Part shown: one piece after another, positions 1 to 9,309 of the stretch | Numbering within the stretch: position 1 is the first letter of the stretch | How the letters are laid out: each line of letters opens with the position of its first letter | Source of the DNA: Leptolinea sp. | Lineage (GTDB): Bacteria > Chloroflexota > Anaerolineae > Anaerolineales > Anaerolineaceae | NCBI GenBank assembly: GCA_012798535.1 | Contig: JAAZMZ010000008.1 | Location: 1-46,384 of the forward strand | DNA length: 46,384 nucleotides | Reading direction: 5' to 3' | The notes under the pieces: model-generated | Told to the model about the DNA's origin: nothing | Seen by the model: only the letters and a program-made list of their open reading frames with translations | The model's database searches: none | Translations under genes and position numbers: made by a program

Positions 1-1393
<1,393 letters not shown>

Positions 1394-1473
1394 AAATTTT
1401 TACCCTTTCGGGTTTAAAGTTTACGGAATTTTTTAGAACGACAGGGTATCGCTCTCTTCCTATCACTCTTCAG

Positions 1474-1487
1474 TTGTTAAGGTGCTC
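1474..1487 (-). promoter_or_regulatory. boxA-like rRNA antitermination site
   Basis: On the minus strand the leader between the proximal promoter and 16S reads GAGCACCTTAACAA. It resembles the NusB/NusE boxA element of rRNA leaders (E. coli TGCTCTTTAACA). The position, about 80 nt upstream of the mature 5' end, fits. The call rests on similarity and position only. Confidence 0.5.
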
Positions 1488-1505
1488 TCAACTTCGCGGA
1501 GCGAG

Positions 1506-1534
1506 AGTTTACTCGCTCTTTCCCCGCCTGTCAA
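1506..1534 (-). promoter_or_regulatory. rRNA promoter P1 (gene-proximal)
   Basis: TTGACA (1529-1534) and TAAACT (1506-1511) on the minus strand are separated by 17 bp. Transcription should start near 1499, about 105 nt before 16S. The -10 box forms the loop of a perfect 7-bp inverted repeat. Confidence 0.75.
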
Positions 1535-1668
1535 GGTTTTTTCAGACAAATGCGCCGATGTCTTTTGATTTCAACATCGGCTGTCACAGCGACGCTTACG
1601 GGGCTCTCTTGCCCTTATCTGTTACCGATTTGCCTTATGGCGAAATCGTCCTCAACTAGGGGATTTAG

Positions 1669-1697
1669 AGTTTACCCGATCTGTTTCTCTCTGTCAA
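1669..1697 (-). promoter_or_regulatory. rRNA promoter P2
   Basis: TTGACA (1692-1697) and TAAACT (1669-1674) on the minus strand are separated by 17 bp. The hexamers and spacer length are identical to P1, 163 bp further upstream. Confidence 0.75.
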
Positions 1698-1859
1698 GGG
1701 GTCAATTTCCGATAAATTTGCCGGTGTATCTTTCTCCACCGGCGCTTCCTTCAGAAACTCCTTGATTCGGCAGGGTGCCTTCTAAGAAGTCACGTATTGA
1801 GTTTTCAATGATTTGCCCCTCAGGGGCGAAATCGTTGCCTGATTTCGACAACGGGCTGA

Positions 1860-1887
1860 ATTCTACTCGCATTTTTTACCCTGTCAA
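1860..1887 (-). promoter_or_regulatory. rRNA promoter P3 (distal)
   Basis: TTGACA (1882-1887) and TAGAAT (1860-1865) on the minus strand are separated by 16 bp. The CCCTTGACAGGG context matches the other two. It lies back to back with the plus-strand VanW promoter. Confidence 0.65.
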
Positions 1888-1926
1888 GGGATTCGACAAA
1901 AATTGGTGGTACCAATTTTTGCGGGT

Positions 1927-1932
1927 TATAAT
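1927..1932 (+). promoter_or_regulatory. -10 box of a leaderless promoter for the VanW gene
   Basis: A perfect TATAAT lies 8 nt before the ATG at 1941, so transcription would begin at or next to the start codon. There is no Shine-Dalgarno. The best -35 is a weak TTGGTG at 1903-1908 with an 18-bp spacer. Confidence 0.6.
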
Positions 1933-1940
1933 TTTTCATT

Positions 1941-3824
1941 ATGGCAGCCCGTCCCATTCACCGATCTCAACCGGCCAACCTTCTGGTTCAAATCCTACTC
2001 ACTCTGTTGACCGGAATTTTCTTCTTCGTTATCTTTCTTTTTCTGGGTTCTCTTCTGTACCAGGCCTGGTATTCCGACCGAATCTATCCCGGTGTTTCCA
2101 TGCTGGGTGTCGATTTGGGCGGATTGACACCCGCGGAGGCGGAGGGGGTCATTTCGGCTTCTTTTCCATATCCGCAAAACGGCTCAATCCTGTTGAAGTA
2201 TCAGGATAAGACCTGGGAATACACTCCCGCCCGCCTGGGTTTAACTCTTGATCCGAAAGCCTCCGCCCAAAACGCTTTCGCCGTGGGCCGGCAAGGCTCC
2301 TTTTTCCATAAAGCGAACATCCAACTTTCCACCGCCCGCAGCAGCACCCTGATTACTCCGACGTACATTTTCGATCAACGTCTGACCTCCTCGGTACTGG
2401 GTGAAATCGCCGCACAGATCAATCACCCGCTGATAGAAGCGGAAATTAATGTCACCGGTGTAGAGGTGCACATCCGCTCAGGTGAAACCGGCCGTGAACT
2501 GGACCAGGTGGAAACCCTGCAAAAGATCAACTCTCTGCTTTCGACCATGCAGAACGGAACCATCGACCTGCCTGTGAAGACAACCGAACCGGCTGTCATC
2601 AATGTGGAAAAAACGGGAGCCATTGTCAAGAAGATGCTTTCCGCCCCCCTGACATTTTCCATGCCTTCCGGTCAGAATGATGAGCTTGGTCCGTGGAGCA
2701 TCGATCAGCAGACTCTCGCCGGTATGCTTTCCCTGGTAAAGGTTCCAGAAGGAGATCATTTCACCTACCAGGTGGAGCTAAATAATCAGTTGCTGTTAAC
2801 CTATTTGAACAATCTGGCGAACAAAACCAATCTACTTTCGCGCAACGCACGATTCATCTTCAACGATACGGAACGCAGGCTTGATCTGCTGGAACACGCG
2901 GTAGTCGGCCGGACATTAAACGCCTCATCCACCATCGGGGTGATCCAGCAAAAAGCCGCTGCCGGTGAGCATGATGTCACGCTGGTTTTCGATTTCCAAA
3001 ATCCCGAAGTAAAAGATGACGCCACTACAGATTCTCTGGGGATCAGGGAACTGGTGAGGGCAGAGACGACGTACTTTTACGGTTCAAGCCCCGACCGTGT
3101 CCAGAATATTACGGCAGCCGCGGCCCGTTTTCACGGGCTTCTGGTCGCTCCCGGGGAAACCTTTTCAATGGCAAAAAACCTGGGCGATATGAGTCTGGAT
3201 AATGGTTTTGCCGAAGCTTTGATCATCTACGGCGGCCGCACCATAAAAGGCATCGGCGGCGGAGTATGCCAGGTGAGCACCACCCTGTTCCGCACTGCCT
3301 TCTTTGCCGGGTATCCAATCGTGGAACGCCATCCGCACGCTTATCGAGTCAGCTATTATGAAAAGGTCGCCGGCAATCGCATCGATCCACGGCTTGCCGG
3401 TATGGATGCGACGGTCTTTGTGCCGATGGTCGATTTTAGGTTCACGAATGATACTCCCTACTGGCTGTTGATGGAAACGTATGTCAACCCTGAAAAAAGC
3501 AGCATCACCTGGAAGTTCTACTCAACCAAAGATGGGCGAGAAGTGAAAGCAGAATTCAGCGGCCCGATGAACATCGTAGAGGCACCCGAACCGCTCTATA
3601 AAGAGAACCCGGATCTAAAAAAGGGTGAGATTGAACAAATCGACTGGCAGGCCGACGGGGCGGATGTGACAGTGAAGCGGGCGGTCATCAAAAACGGGCA
3701 GCCGTACCTTAATGATGAATTCGTGACCCACTACCAACCCTGGCAATCGGTATTTGAATACGGTCCTGGAACCGAAGGCATTCCCACTCCTTCCACAGAA
3801 GAGACGGGCACGCCGACACCCTGA
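1941..3824 (+). CDS. VanW family (YoaR-like) membrane-anchored cell-wall protein
   Basis: A 627-aa protein with one N-terminal transmembrane helix (about 14-40) and a large extracellular part. Two YoaR-type putative peptidoglycan-binding modules (about 75-190 and 240-345) precede the VanW domain (about 375-500). The VanW domain contains the hallmark GETFS, GGGVCQVSTTLF and ERHPHAYRVSYY blocks. A G5-like beta segment and a Thr/Pro tail follow. VanW proteins are associated with the envelope, and VanW accompanies some vancomycin-resistance clusters, but the biochemical role is unknown. The gene diverges from the rRNA operon. The ATG was chosen because the domain is complete from here and a TATAAT lies 8 nt upstream; no ribosome binding site is visible. 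Confidence 0.9.
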   Translation: MAARPIHRSQPANLLVQILLTLLTGIFFFVIFLFLGSLLYQAWYSDRIYPGVSMLGVDLGGLTPAEAEGVISASFPYPQNGSILLKYQDKTWEYTPARLGLTLDPKASAQNAFAVGRQGSFFHKANIQLSTARSSTLITPTYIFDQRLTSSVLGEIAAQINHPLIEAEINVTGVEVHIRSGETGRELDQVETLQKINSLLSTMQNGTIDLPVKTTEPAVINVEKTGAIVKKMLSAPLTFSMPSGQNDELGPWSIDQQTLAGMLSLVKVPEGDHFTYQVELNNQLLLTYLNNLANKTNLLSRNARFIFNDTERRLDLLEHAVVGRTLNASSTIGVIQQKAAAGEHDVTLVFDFQNPEVKDDATTDSLGIRELVRAETTYFYGSSPDRVQNITAAAARFHGLLVAPGETFSMAKNLGDMSLDNGFAEALIIYGGRTIKGIGGGVCQVSTTLFRTAFFAGYPIVERHPHAYRVSYYEKVAGNRIDPRLAGMDATVFVPMVDFRFTNDTPYWLLMETYVNPEKSSITWKFYSTKDGREVKAEFSGPMNIVEAPEPLYKENPDLKKGEIEQIDWQADGADVTVKRAVIKNGQPYLNDEFVTHYQPWQSVFEYGPGTEGIPTPSTEETGTPTP

Positions 3825-3873
3825 TGCGGTGTGGTAGAATCCGCCGTATTCATCGATCTCCTCTGGAGGCAGT

Positions 3874-4095
3874 ATGGTAAAAAAAGAACTGTTGGATATT
3901 TTGCGCTGCCCGGCCTGTGTTCGTGAAAAAGAAGGGATGCTGGATCTGATTCAGGATACCTGGCTGGTCTGCCGTGACTGCGGCCGTAAATATCCCATTG
4001 TGGATGATATCCCTGTAATGTTAATCGACGAAGGTGACAAATGGGTGGATACAACCGTGGAGAAACTTCCGGTTCCGCCGCCCAAAATTGTCTGA
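3874..4095 (+). CDS. Trm112-like zinc-ribbon protein (UPF0434 family)
   Basis: A 73-aa protein with two Cys pairs (C12-x2-C15 and C33-x2-C36) in the Trm112 pattern, followed by the conserved YPIVDDIPVML block. In eukaryotes and archaea Trm112 binds and activates several methyltransferases, including Trm9, which completes mcm5U on tRNA. Bacterial members are small and mostly uncharacterised. A good ribosome binding site (CTGGAGG) precedes the ATG, and a TAGAAT -10 candidate lies upstream near 3834. It is separate from the Elp3/Trm9-like pair by 6 kb, so a shared pathway is inference. The family call is secure. Confidence 0.88.
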   Translation: MVKKELLDILRCPACVREKEGMLDLIQDTWLVCRDCGRKYPIVDDIPVMLIDEGDKWVDTTVEKLPVPPPKIV

Positions 4096-4180
4096 TCGGA
4101 TGTTGGTGGTATCATTCTTGCAACAAATCCGGGCAAATTCATCTATCATTGACCCGGAACAATAGGATTAATTAAAACGT

Positions 4181-5674
4181 ATGGCAAGAACAATCTCCCG
4201 CACCAGCCGGCCTCGTCGGCGCGCTGACCGTGTCACCGCAATCATTCTTTCTGTGTTCGCCGTCCTGGCTACCGGAACGGCGATCGTGGCGTTCATGCTG
4301 GTTAAAAACGTGGTCGCCGGTTGGGTCATGCCCGATGTTCCGGGTGCTCCTGTGGATACCGGCGGTAATACGACCAATATGACATTGCCCGATTCACCAC
4401 AGAATTCACAACCCCTGCAATCTTCGGATGGTCCGGCTGCCAAGGCCTGGGATGGTTCCAGACGGGTAACCGCGCTATTGATGGGCCTGGATTACCGCGA
4501 CTGGGAAGCCAATGAACCGGCTTCCCGCACGGATAGCATGATGCTGGTCACCTATGACCCGATCTCAAACACAGCCGGTATGTTATCCATTCCACGGGAT
4601 ATGTGGGTGTATATTCCCGGATTTGATTACGCCAAGATCAACACCGCCTACTACCTGGGCGAAATCAACAAACTTCCCGGTGGCGGTCCGGCTCTGGCCG
4701 TGCAGACGGTCGAACAATTCCTGGGCGTTCCCATCGATTTTTACGCTCAGATCGATTTCAATTCTTTTATCAAGTTCATCGATGAAATCGGATGCATTGA
4801 CCTGAAGGTCCGCGTCCCCATCACCATCGATCCCCTTGGTTCAGGGAACACTAAAACCTTGCAGCCCGGCACACAGCCGTTGTGCGGAGCGGATGCGCTG
4901 GCATACGCCCGCCAACGCCACACGGATGGCGGTGACTTCGATCGGGCGCTGCGCCAGCAGGAAGTGATCCTGGCCGTGCGCAACCAGGTATTCAATCTGG
5001 GAAAGCTTCCAGAGCTGATCTCGAAATCACCCAGGCTGTATGCGGATATCGCCTCTGGCCTGCGTACCAATCTTACCCTTTCCCAGGTGGTGCAGTTGGC
5101 GCTGGCCGCGCAAAAAGTCCCCAAGGAAAACATCAAACAGGCAATCATTGGCACTGACGATACTCAGATTGCCATGTCGGCGGATGGATTATCCATTCTG
5201 ATCCCCAATCCGGATCAGGTCCGAATCGTGCGCGACTCCATCTTTGCTTCCGGCGGACCGATTGCACCGGTAGTGCTGGCACCCACGCAGGCTGCCGCTG
5301 CTGCTCCCGCGGCTCCCGCGGCTGAAAATGCCGCTCCAACCGCCATCCCGGTCGCCGACCTAACCTCACTCATGGTAGCCGAGCAGGCCCGCCTGATGGT
5401 GCAAAACGGCACTCAGACGGAAGGTCTGGGGGATAAGGTCGGTCAATACCTGATCTCCTCCGGCATGAATGTCATTGGCACGGGAAATGCCGATCAGCAC
5501 TATTCGCAAATGACTCTGGTCGATTACACAGGCAAACCATACACCATGAAATTCCTGGCGGAAATGATGCAAATTCCCACCGACCATATCTTCAGCCGGT
5601 ATGATCCCAATTCTCCCGGTGATGTGGCCATCATTGTCGGCGATAACTGGCAACAGGTTCTGAATATTCCCTGA
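4181..5674 (+). CDS. LytR-CpsA-Psr (LCP) family protein with LytR_C domain
   Basis: A 497-aa protein with a basic N-terminus and one transmembrane helix (about 20-42). The extracellular LCP domain (about 97-265) shows the family motifs: SRTDS (115-119), SIPRDMWV (136-143), KINTAYY (152-158) and AYARQRH with the later FDRALRQQ (241-260). An Ala/Pro-rich linker (about 355-375) leads to a LytR_C domain (about 405-497). LCP enzymes transfer lipid-linked glycopolymers onto peptidoglycan or other envelope acceptors; the conserved Arg and Asp residues suggest activity. AGGATT lies about 11 nt before the ATG and is a weak ribosome binding site. A strong bidirectional terminator follows. Confidence 0.92.
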   Translation: MARTISRTSRPRRRADRVTAIILSVFAVLATGTAIVAFMLVKNVVAGWVMPDVPGAPVDTGGNTTNMTLPDSPQNSQPLQSSDGPAAKAWDGSRRVTALLMGLDYRDWEANEPASRTDSMMLVTYDPISNTAGMLSIPRDMWVYIPGFDYAKINTAYYLGEINKLPGGGPALAVQTVEQFLGVPIDFYAQIDFNSFIKFIDEIGCIDLKVRVPITIDPLGSGNTKTLQPGTQPLCGADALAYARQRHTDGGDFDRALRQQEVILAVRNQVFNLGKLPELISKSPRLYADIASGLRTNLTLSQVVQLALAAQKVPKENIKQAIIGTDDTQIAMSADGLSILIPNPDQVRIVRDSIFASGGPIAPVVLAPTQAAAAAPAAPAAENAAPTAIPVADLTSLMVAEQARLMVQNGTQTEGLGDKVGQYLISSGMNVIGTGNADQHYSQMTLVDYTGKPYTMKFLAEMMQIPTDHIFSRYDPNSPGDVAIIVGDNWQQVLNIP

Positions 5675-5695
5675 TTCTTTTTTCAAGATAGCAAT

Positions 5696-5723
5696 AAAGG
5701 AGTTGGCCGAGGCCAACTCCTTT
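5696..5723. terminator. Bidirectional rho-independent terminator
   Basis: A perfect 13-bp stem, AAAGGAGTTGGCC (5696-5708) with GGCCAACTCCTTT (5711-5723), lies between two convergent genes. T-runs on both sides allow it to end the LCP gene and the regulator operon. Confidence 0.9.
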
Positions 5724-5750
5724 TCATAATTATTCGGGCACTATTTCATC

Positions 5751-6068
5751 TTACTCTGAGGCGTCGATGGTGTGAACAACCTTCTTCAGATATTCCGTGT
5801 ATTTCCCGAAGGCTGTCTTGCCCGTATCTGTGATCTGGCAAATCGTCTGCGGCACCTTGCCGTTGAAACTCTTTTGGATTTCGATATAACCGGCTTCACT
5901 TAATTTGCTGAGGTGAACGGAGAGATTTCCCCTTGTCAGGCCGGTCTCGCGCTGCAAATAGACAAAGTCCGCTTTAGAAACCGCGTTCAGAATGGTCAAA
6001 ATCATCAGACGGGATGGTTCATGCACAAGCCGGTCGGCATCGGCAAGAGAACGCCAGTCTTCGTTCAT
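5751..6068 (-). CDS. Winged-helix transcriptional regulator (HTH_34/ArsR-like)
   Basis: A 105-aa protein consisting almost entirely of a winged-helix domain. A recognition helix in GLTRGNLSVHLSKLSEAGYI is followed by the wing and a LTDTGK-like ending, the pattern of the small PF13601-type regulators. The start was placed at the ATG at 6068. It overlaps the stop of the upstream gene as ATGA and has GAGAGGG upstream, so an extension further upstream would run through the membrane protein. It is co-transcribed with that gene and probably represses the operon through the palindrome at 6722-6752. The ligand is unknown. Confidence 0.85.
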   Translation of the reverse strand: MNEDWRSLADADRLVHEPSRLMILTILNAVSKADFVYLQRETGLTRGNLSVHLSKLSEAGYIEIQKSFNGKVPQTICQITDTGKTAFGKYTEYLKKVVHTIDASE

Positions 6069-6706
6069 TCTTCCCTCTCTGATTCTGGTGTGATCAGGCG
6101 GGTTTGCTGCAGGTAGTGCGCCAGTGCCCAGATACCGCCAGCCAGGAAGCCAAAACCGGTTCCCGCCAACAATACCGCCATTTGCATATCTTCCGAGATG
6201 GATAATCGGGCGGATACATAACTGACAGCCACCACCCATCCTGCCAGAAAATAGAACCGGTTCAAGGGAATCTGAAAAGCCAGATAGGCGGTAAAAATGG
6301 CGATCAGCAATCCGGTTCCCAGTACAATCCAGAAGGGTTCCAATCCGCGCGAGATGATCATGGTGAGTATGGATACGGCAAAAGCGACGAACATGGCTGT
6401 GACGGCTCTTTTAACACGTGGACCGCGTTCCGGTTTTATATATTCCACCAGACCGGTTCGGGGGAAGGTGATCTTCTCTTTCATCGACCGTACCCAGACT
6501 CTTCCACCGAACATGCCTCCCAGGATCACCAGGGGATATCCCACGCCGACCAGCACGGCAGATCCCACGGATGGAGCATAGAACAGGCTGATACAATTGA
6601 TTCCGCCCAGCAGCAGGAATACCACACCGGTAAGGATTTCGGTGAAACCATCGATATACCAGTATTGCCGGGTGCGTTGAACTGTGTTTTCAATCGTTTT
6701 ATTCAT
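6065..6706 (-). CDS. Multi-pass membrane protein of unknown function
   Basis: A 213-aa protein with about six hydrophobic segments; the first, just after residue 20, reads FTEILTGVVFLLLGG. A basic loop in the middle contains EKITFPRTGLVEYIKPERGPRVKRA. I do not recognise a named family. It is the first gene of a two-gene operon with the winged-helix regulator (4-bp ATGA overlap). This arrangement is common for small membrane proteins controlled by a dedicated repressor. AAAGAGGAAAGC precedes the ATG. It could be a sensor, a transporter-like protein or a stress-protection protein; nothing visible decides. Confidence 0.75.
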   Translation of the reverse strand: MNKTIENTVQRTRQYWYIDGFTEILTGVVFLLLGGINCISLFYAPSVGSAVLVGVGYPLVILGGMFGGRVWVRSMKEKITFPRTGLVEYIKPERGPRVKRAVTAMFVAFAVSILTMIISRGLEPFWIVLGTGLLIAIFTAYLAFQIPLNRFYFLAGWVVAVSYVSARLSISEDMQMAVLLAGTGFGFLAGGIWALAHYLQQTRLITPESEREE

Positions 6707-6721
6707 GCTTTCCTCTTTGTG

Positions 6722-6752
6722 ATAGACTTGTTTGTATTACAAACATGTCTAT
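6722..6752. promoter_or_regulatory. 31-bp palindromic operator
   Basis: Two 15-base arms are centred on T6737 with only one mismatched pair (6728/6746). The core is GTTTGTA-T-TACAAAC. It spans the -10 box and the first ~20 transcribed bases of the minus-strand operon, an ideal site for autorepression by the winged-helix regulator encoded there. Confidence 0.8.
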
Positions 6753-6780
6753 AGTATATATCTGTTGCAAATTTTGTCAA
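6751..6780 (-). promoter_or_regulatory. Promoter of the membrane protein-regulator operon
   Basis: TTGACA (6775-6780) and TACTAT (6751-6756) on the minus strand are separated by 18 bp. Predicted transcription starts near 6744, inside the palindrome. Confidence 0.7.
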
Positions 6781-6812
6781 GTGGTTTACGCCTGTCAAAA
6801 TTAATCTGTGGT

Positions 6813-6818
6813 TATAAT
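6813..6818 (+). promoter_or_regulatory. -10 box of a leaderless promoter for pncC
   Basis: A perfect TATAAT ends 7 nt before the ATG at 6826, with no ribosome binding site between. No clear -35 is seen. Confidence 0.6.
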
Positions 6819-6825
6819 CACCCCA

Positions 6826-7362
6826 ATGGAAAATAACTCTGATGAATTACTCGAAGTTCAAATAGGCCGACTGTTGATTAAGAAAGGATTGAAACTGGTC
6901 CTCGCCGAATCCTGCACCGGCGGTCTGATCGGGCACCGGATAACCAATATTGCGGGTTCTTCTGACTATTATCTAGGATCGGTCACCGCCTACGCCTATG
7001 AGGTCAAACAACGCCTGCTGGGTGTTAAACAGGAAACCTTGACCGAACACGGCGCGGTAAGCCGAGAGACAGTGATTGAAATGGCGCGGGGTGTTCGCAC
7101 CTGCCTGAACGCCGATTTCCCGTTGGAATGCACAGTGGGCATCTCGGTGAGTGGGATTGCCGGACCGGGAGGCAGCACACCGGGGAAACCGGTCGGCCTG
7201 GTCTGGATCGGGCTCAGTGCCAGAGAGGGTAATCACGCCTGGCGTTTTCTCTGGAAGGGCAACCGCGTCCAAAATAAGGAACAATCCGCCCAGGCCGCCC
7301 TTCAACTCCTGTTGGATTATTTGCAGGGTTGCCTGCCTCCGGATACTCCAGATGAGGAATGA
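6826..7362 (+). CDS. pncC: CinA C-terminal domain protein, nicotinamide-nucleotide amidase
   Basis: A 178-aa protein covering the whole CinA C-terminal (PncC) domain and lacking the N-terminal MoCF domain. The signature SCTGG at the first helix, TAYAYEVKQRLLGV, HGAVSRE and GIAGPGG are all present. PncC deamidates nicotinamide mononucleotide to nicotinic acid mononucleotide in pyridine-nucleotide salvage. An in-frame GTG at 6808 would place the start inside the TATAAT box, so the ATG at 6826 is preferred. It is the first gene of a three-gene operon and overlaps the next gene by ATGA. The family is certain; the substrate is inferred. Confidence 0.88.
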   Translation: MENNSDELLEVQIGRLLIKKGLKLVLAESCTGGLIGHRITNIAGSSDYYLGSVTAYAYEVKQRLLGVKQETLTEHGAVSRETVIEMARGVRTCLNADFPLECTVGISVSGIAGPGGSTPGKPVGLVWIGLSAREGNHAWRFLWKGNRVQNKEQSAQAALQLLLDYLQGCLPPDTPDEE

Positions 7363-8621
7363 CTATGAATGAGAAAAAGCGCATTCTGATCCTCACCGCC
7401 GATGCCGGGTTTGGACACCGCAGCGCCGCTCTCGCCATCCAGGCCGCTCTGGAAGAGCAGGTCGGCTCGGAATGTGAATTACATCTGGTCAATCCGTTGG
7501 AAGATAAACGCACGCCTTTCTTCCTGCGAGACAGCCAGTCAGATTATGACCTGATCGTCAAGCAGGCACCCGAACTTTACCGTCTCGGGTATGACGCCAG
7601 TGATAAACCCATTCCCAGCGCTATCGCCGATACCGCTCTCGTTGTTCTGTTGTATGAAGTGATGCGCGACCTGGTGACCACATATAAACCGGACGCCATC
7701 GTTTCTACATATCCGCTGTATCAGAGCGCCCTTGAAGCCGTCTTTACCATGGATCGCGTCTTCATCCCCCTGTACACAGTCGTTACCGATCTGTCTACAG
7801 TGCACCGTATCTGGTTCCATAAAGCGGCCACAGCCTGCCTGGTACCCAATCCAGTTGTTCGCAATCTGGCGATTGCCAGCCGCCTTAAACCTGAAAAAGT
7901 AATCGAGACTGGCATTCCTGTATCCCCCAGATTGGTCCAGGAAACCCGAACAAAAGAGGAAATTCGCCGTGAACTGGGGTGGGGTGCGGAACGTTTGACG
8001 ATATTGGCCGTCGGCAGCAAGCGCGTAGACCGCCTGCTGGAAACCGTCAATGTATTCAACCATTCTGGTTTTCCCATCCAACTGGCGGTGGCTGCCGGTA
8101 ATGACGCCGCGTTGTATGAAAACCTGAAAGCCATCGAATGGCACATTCCGGCTTATCTTTATGAGTATGTGAGCAATATGCCGCTGTTGATGCACGCGGC
8201 CGACGCGATCATCTGCAAAGCCGGTGGATTGATCGTCACCGAAAGTCTGGCCTGCGGACTGCCGATTTTGCTGGTGGACGTTCTTCCCGGCCAGGAGACC
8301 GGCAACGCCGAGATGATCGTTCAGGGCGGAGCGGGCGACCTTTGCATGCAGCCGCTGGAAGCTCTGGAAACCCTCAGCCACTGGATGACCAACGATCAGG
8401 CTTTGTTAAAAACCCGTGCAGAGAATTCTCGCCGTATGGGCAAACCGTATGCCGCCCGGGATGTAGCCAGTATAGTCTGGCAGGGCGCTCTGGCAGGGCC
8501 ACAGGACCGGCGGAAACAACGCATTTCAGGCCGCACCAGCCTGGAAGAAATTCTCAAACATTACCATCCGCCGTTGATTGAACGTCTGGCGGACATACGC
8601 ACACGGATCGATCGTGGATAG
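7359..8621 (+). CDS. MGDG synthase/UgtP-like glycosyltransferase (GT28 type)
   Basis: A 420-aa GT-B protein. The N-terminus RILILTADAGFGHRSAALAI matches the MGDG-synthase N-terminal motif of diacylglycerol glucosyltransferases and plant galactosyltransferases. The donor-binding half carries ICKAGGLIVTESLACGLPILL and a PGQETGNAEMI segment typical of GT28. Known members add sugars to diacylglycerol at the inner face of the membrane, so a glycolipid role is likely; the exact donor and acceptor cannot be read from sequence. It overlaps pncC by ATGA and the following nucleosidase-like gene by 8 bp, which indicates co-translation. Confidence 0.85.
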   Translation: MTMNEKKRILILTADAGFGHRSAALAIQAALEEQVGSECELHLVNPLEDKRTPFFLRDSQSDYDLIVKQAPELYRLGYDASDKPIPSAIADTALVVLLYEVMRDLVTTYKPDAIVSTYPLYQSALEAVFTMDRVFIPLYTVVTDLSTVHRIWFHKAATACLVPNPVVRNLAIASRLKPEKVIETGIPVSPRLVQETRTKEEIRRELGWGAERLTILAVGSKRVDRLLETVNVFNHSGFPIQLAVAAGNDAALYENLKAIEWHIPAYLYEYVSNMPLLMHAADAIICKAGGLIVTESLACGLPILLVDVLPGQETGNAEMIVQGGAGDLCMQPLEALETLSHWMTNDQALLKTRAENSRRMGKPYAARDVASIVWQGALAGPQDRRKQRISGRTSLEEILKHYHPPLIERLADIRTRIDRG

Positions 8622-9309
8622 CCAGCGCCCGGTGGTTGTTCTGGTCTCGGCAGATGCGGAATGGTTTGCTGTTAAAGAGTACTATCCCGACTCGGCCGTT
8701 TATCTCAATCCTTTCGGTGAGTTTTTTCTGAGGATGGTGGAAAAGCAATCCGTGGTCTTTATGCACGGCGGCTGGGGTAAGATCTCCGCCGCCGCCTCGG
8801 CCGGTTATGCCATCACTCAATGGGATCCTGAACTGGTCATCAACCTGGGAACTTGCGGCGGCCTTCAGGGTCAGATCGAGCGCCATGTGATTTTTATGCC
8901 CGATCGAACATTGACCTACGATATTTTTGAACAGATGGGGAATCAGCAGCAGTCCATTGAGTTTTATACGACCACCCTGGATCACTCCTGGTTGAAAAAA
9001 CCCTTGCCTTTGTCCGTAGAGAGTGGGCTGCTGGTTTCCGGAGATAGAGACATCGTTCCCGCCGACATACCGTCTCTCATTCAGAATTTCCATGCGCGGG
9101 CTGCCGATTGGGAAAGCGCATCCATCGCCTGGGTGACCGCCAGGAAGTTCGGCCGCTATTGCCTGATCCTGCGCGGGGTCAGCGACCTGGTATCTGAACA
9201 GGGCGGCGAAGCCTACAACGGGATGTCATTTTTTGAAAATTCTTCCCGGCAGATCATGCGCCGTTTATGCGACTCTCTGCCTGCCTGGCTGGCCTGTGCC
9301 GGGTATTGA
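8614..9309 (+). CDS. Phosphorylase/MTA-SAH nucleosidase-like protein
   Basis: A 231-aa protein of the PNP/UDP phosphorylase fold. Recognisable elements are an N-terminal strand with SADAEW, the VINLGTCGG glycine motif, a DWESASIAWV stretch matching the substrate-binding DMEGAA helix, and LRGVSDLV matching the catalytic-Asp RAISD motif. These suggest nucleoside or MTA/SAH cleavage, but the exact substrate is open. The start is probably the GTG at 8614, which gives a normal N-terminus and overlaps the preceding stop; an upstream TTG at 8578 would add 12 unrelated residues. The stop TGA abuts the stop of the convergent methyltransferase (TGATCA, 9307-9312). Confidence 0.78.
   Translation: MDSQRPVVVLVSADAEWFAVKEYYPDSAVYLNPFGEFFLRMVEKQSVVFMHGGWGKISAAASAGYAITQWDPELVINLGTCGGLQGQIERHVIFMPDRTLTYDIFEQMGNQQQSIEFYTTTLDHSWLKKPLPLSVESGLLVSGDRDIVPADIPSLIQNFHARAADWESASIAWVTARKFGRYCLILRGVSDLVSEQGGEAYNGMSFFENSSRQIMRRLCDSLPAWLACAGY

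Larger units (their letters stand above)
1394..1940 (-). other. rRNA leader and tandem promoter region
   Basis: This 547-base stretch has no gene. On the minus strand it holds three spaced promoters, each with CCTTGACAG around the -35. Several hairpins lie between them: GCCGATGT/ACATCGGC (1554-1561 and 1574-1581), GCCCC/GGGGC (1815-1819 and 1823-1827) and CGAAATC/GATTTCG (1827-1833 and 1841-1847). A 7-bp inverted repeat, GAGCGAG/CTCGCTC (1499-1505 and 1512-1518), exactly brackets the -10 box of the gene-proximal promoter. On the plus strand the right end holds the promoter of the VanW gene. Confidence 0.7.

Noticed and set aside
1775..2209. A 144-codon plus-strand frame overlapping the VanW start
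   Set aside because: It reads the VanW gene out of frame, ends in Gly-rich low complexity and crosses the promoter.
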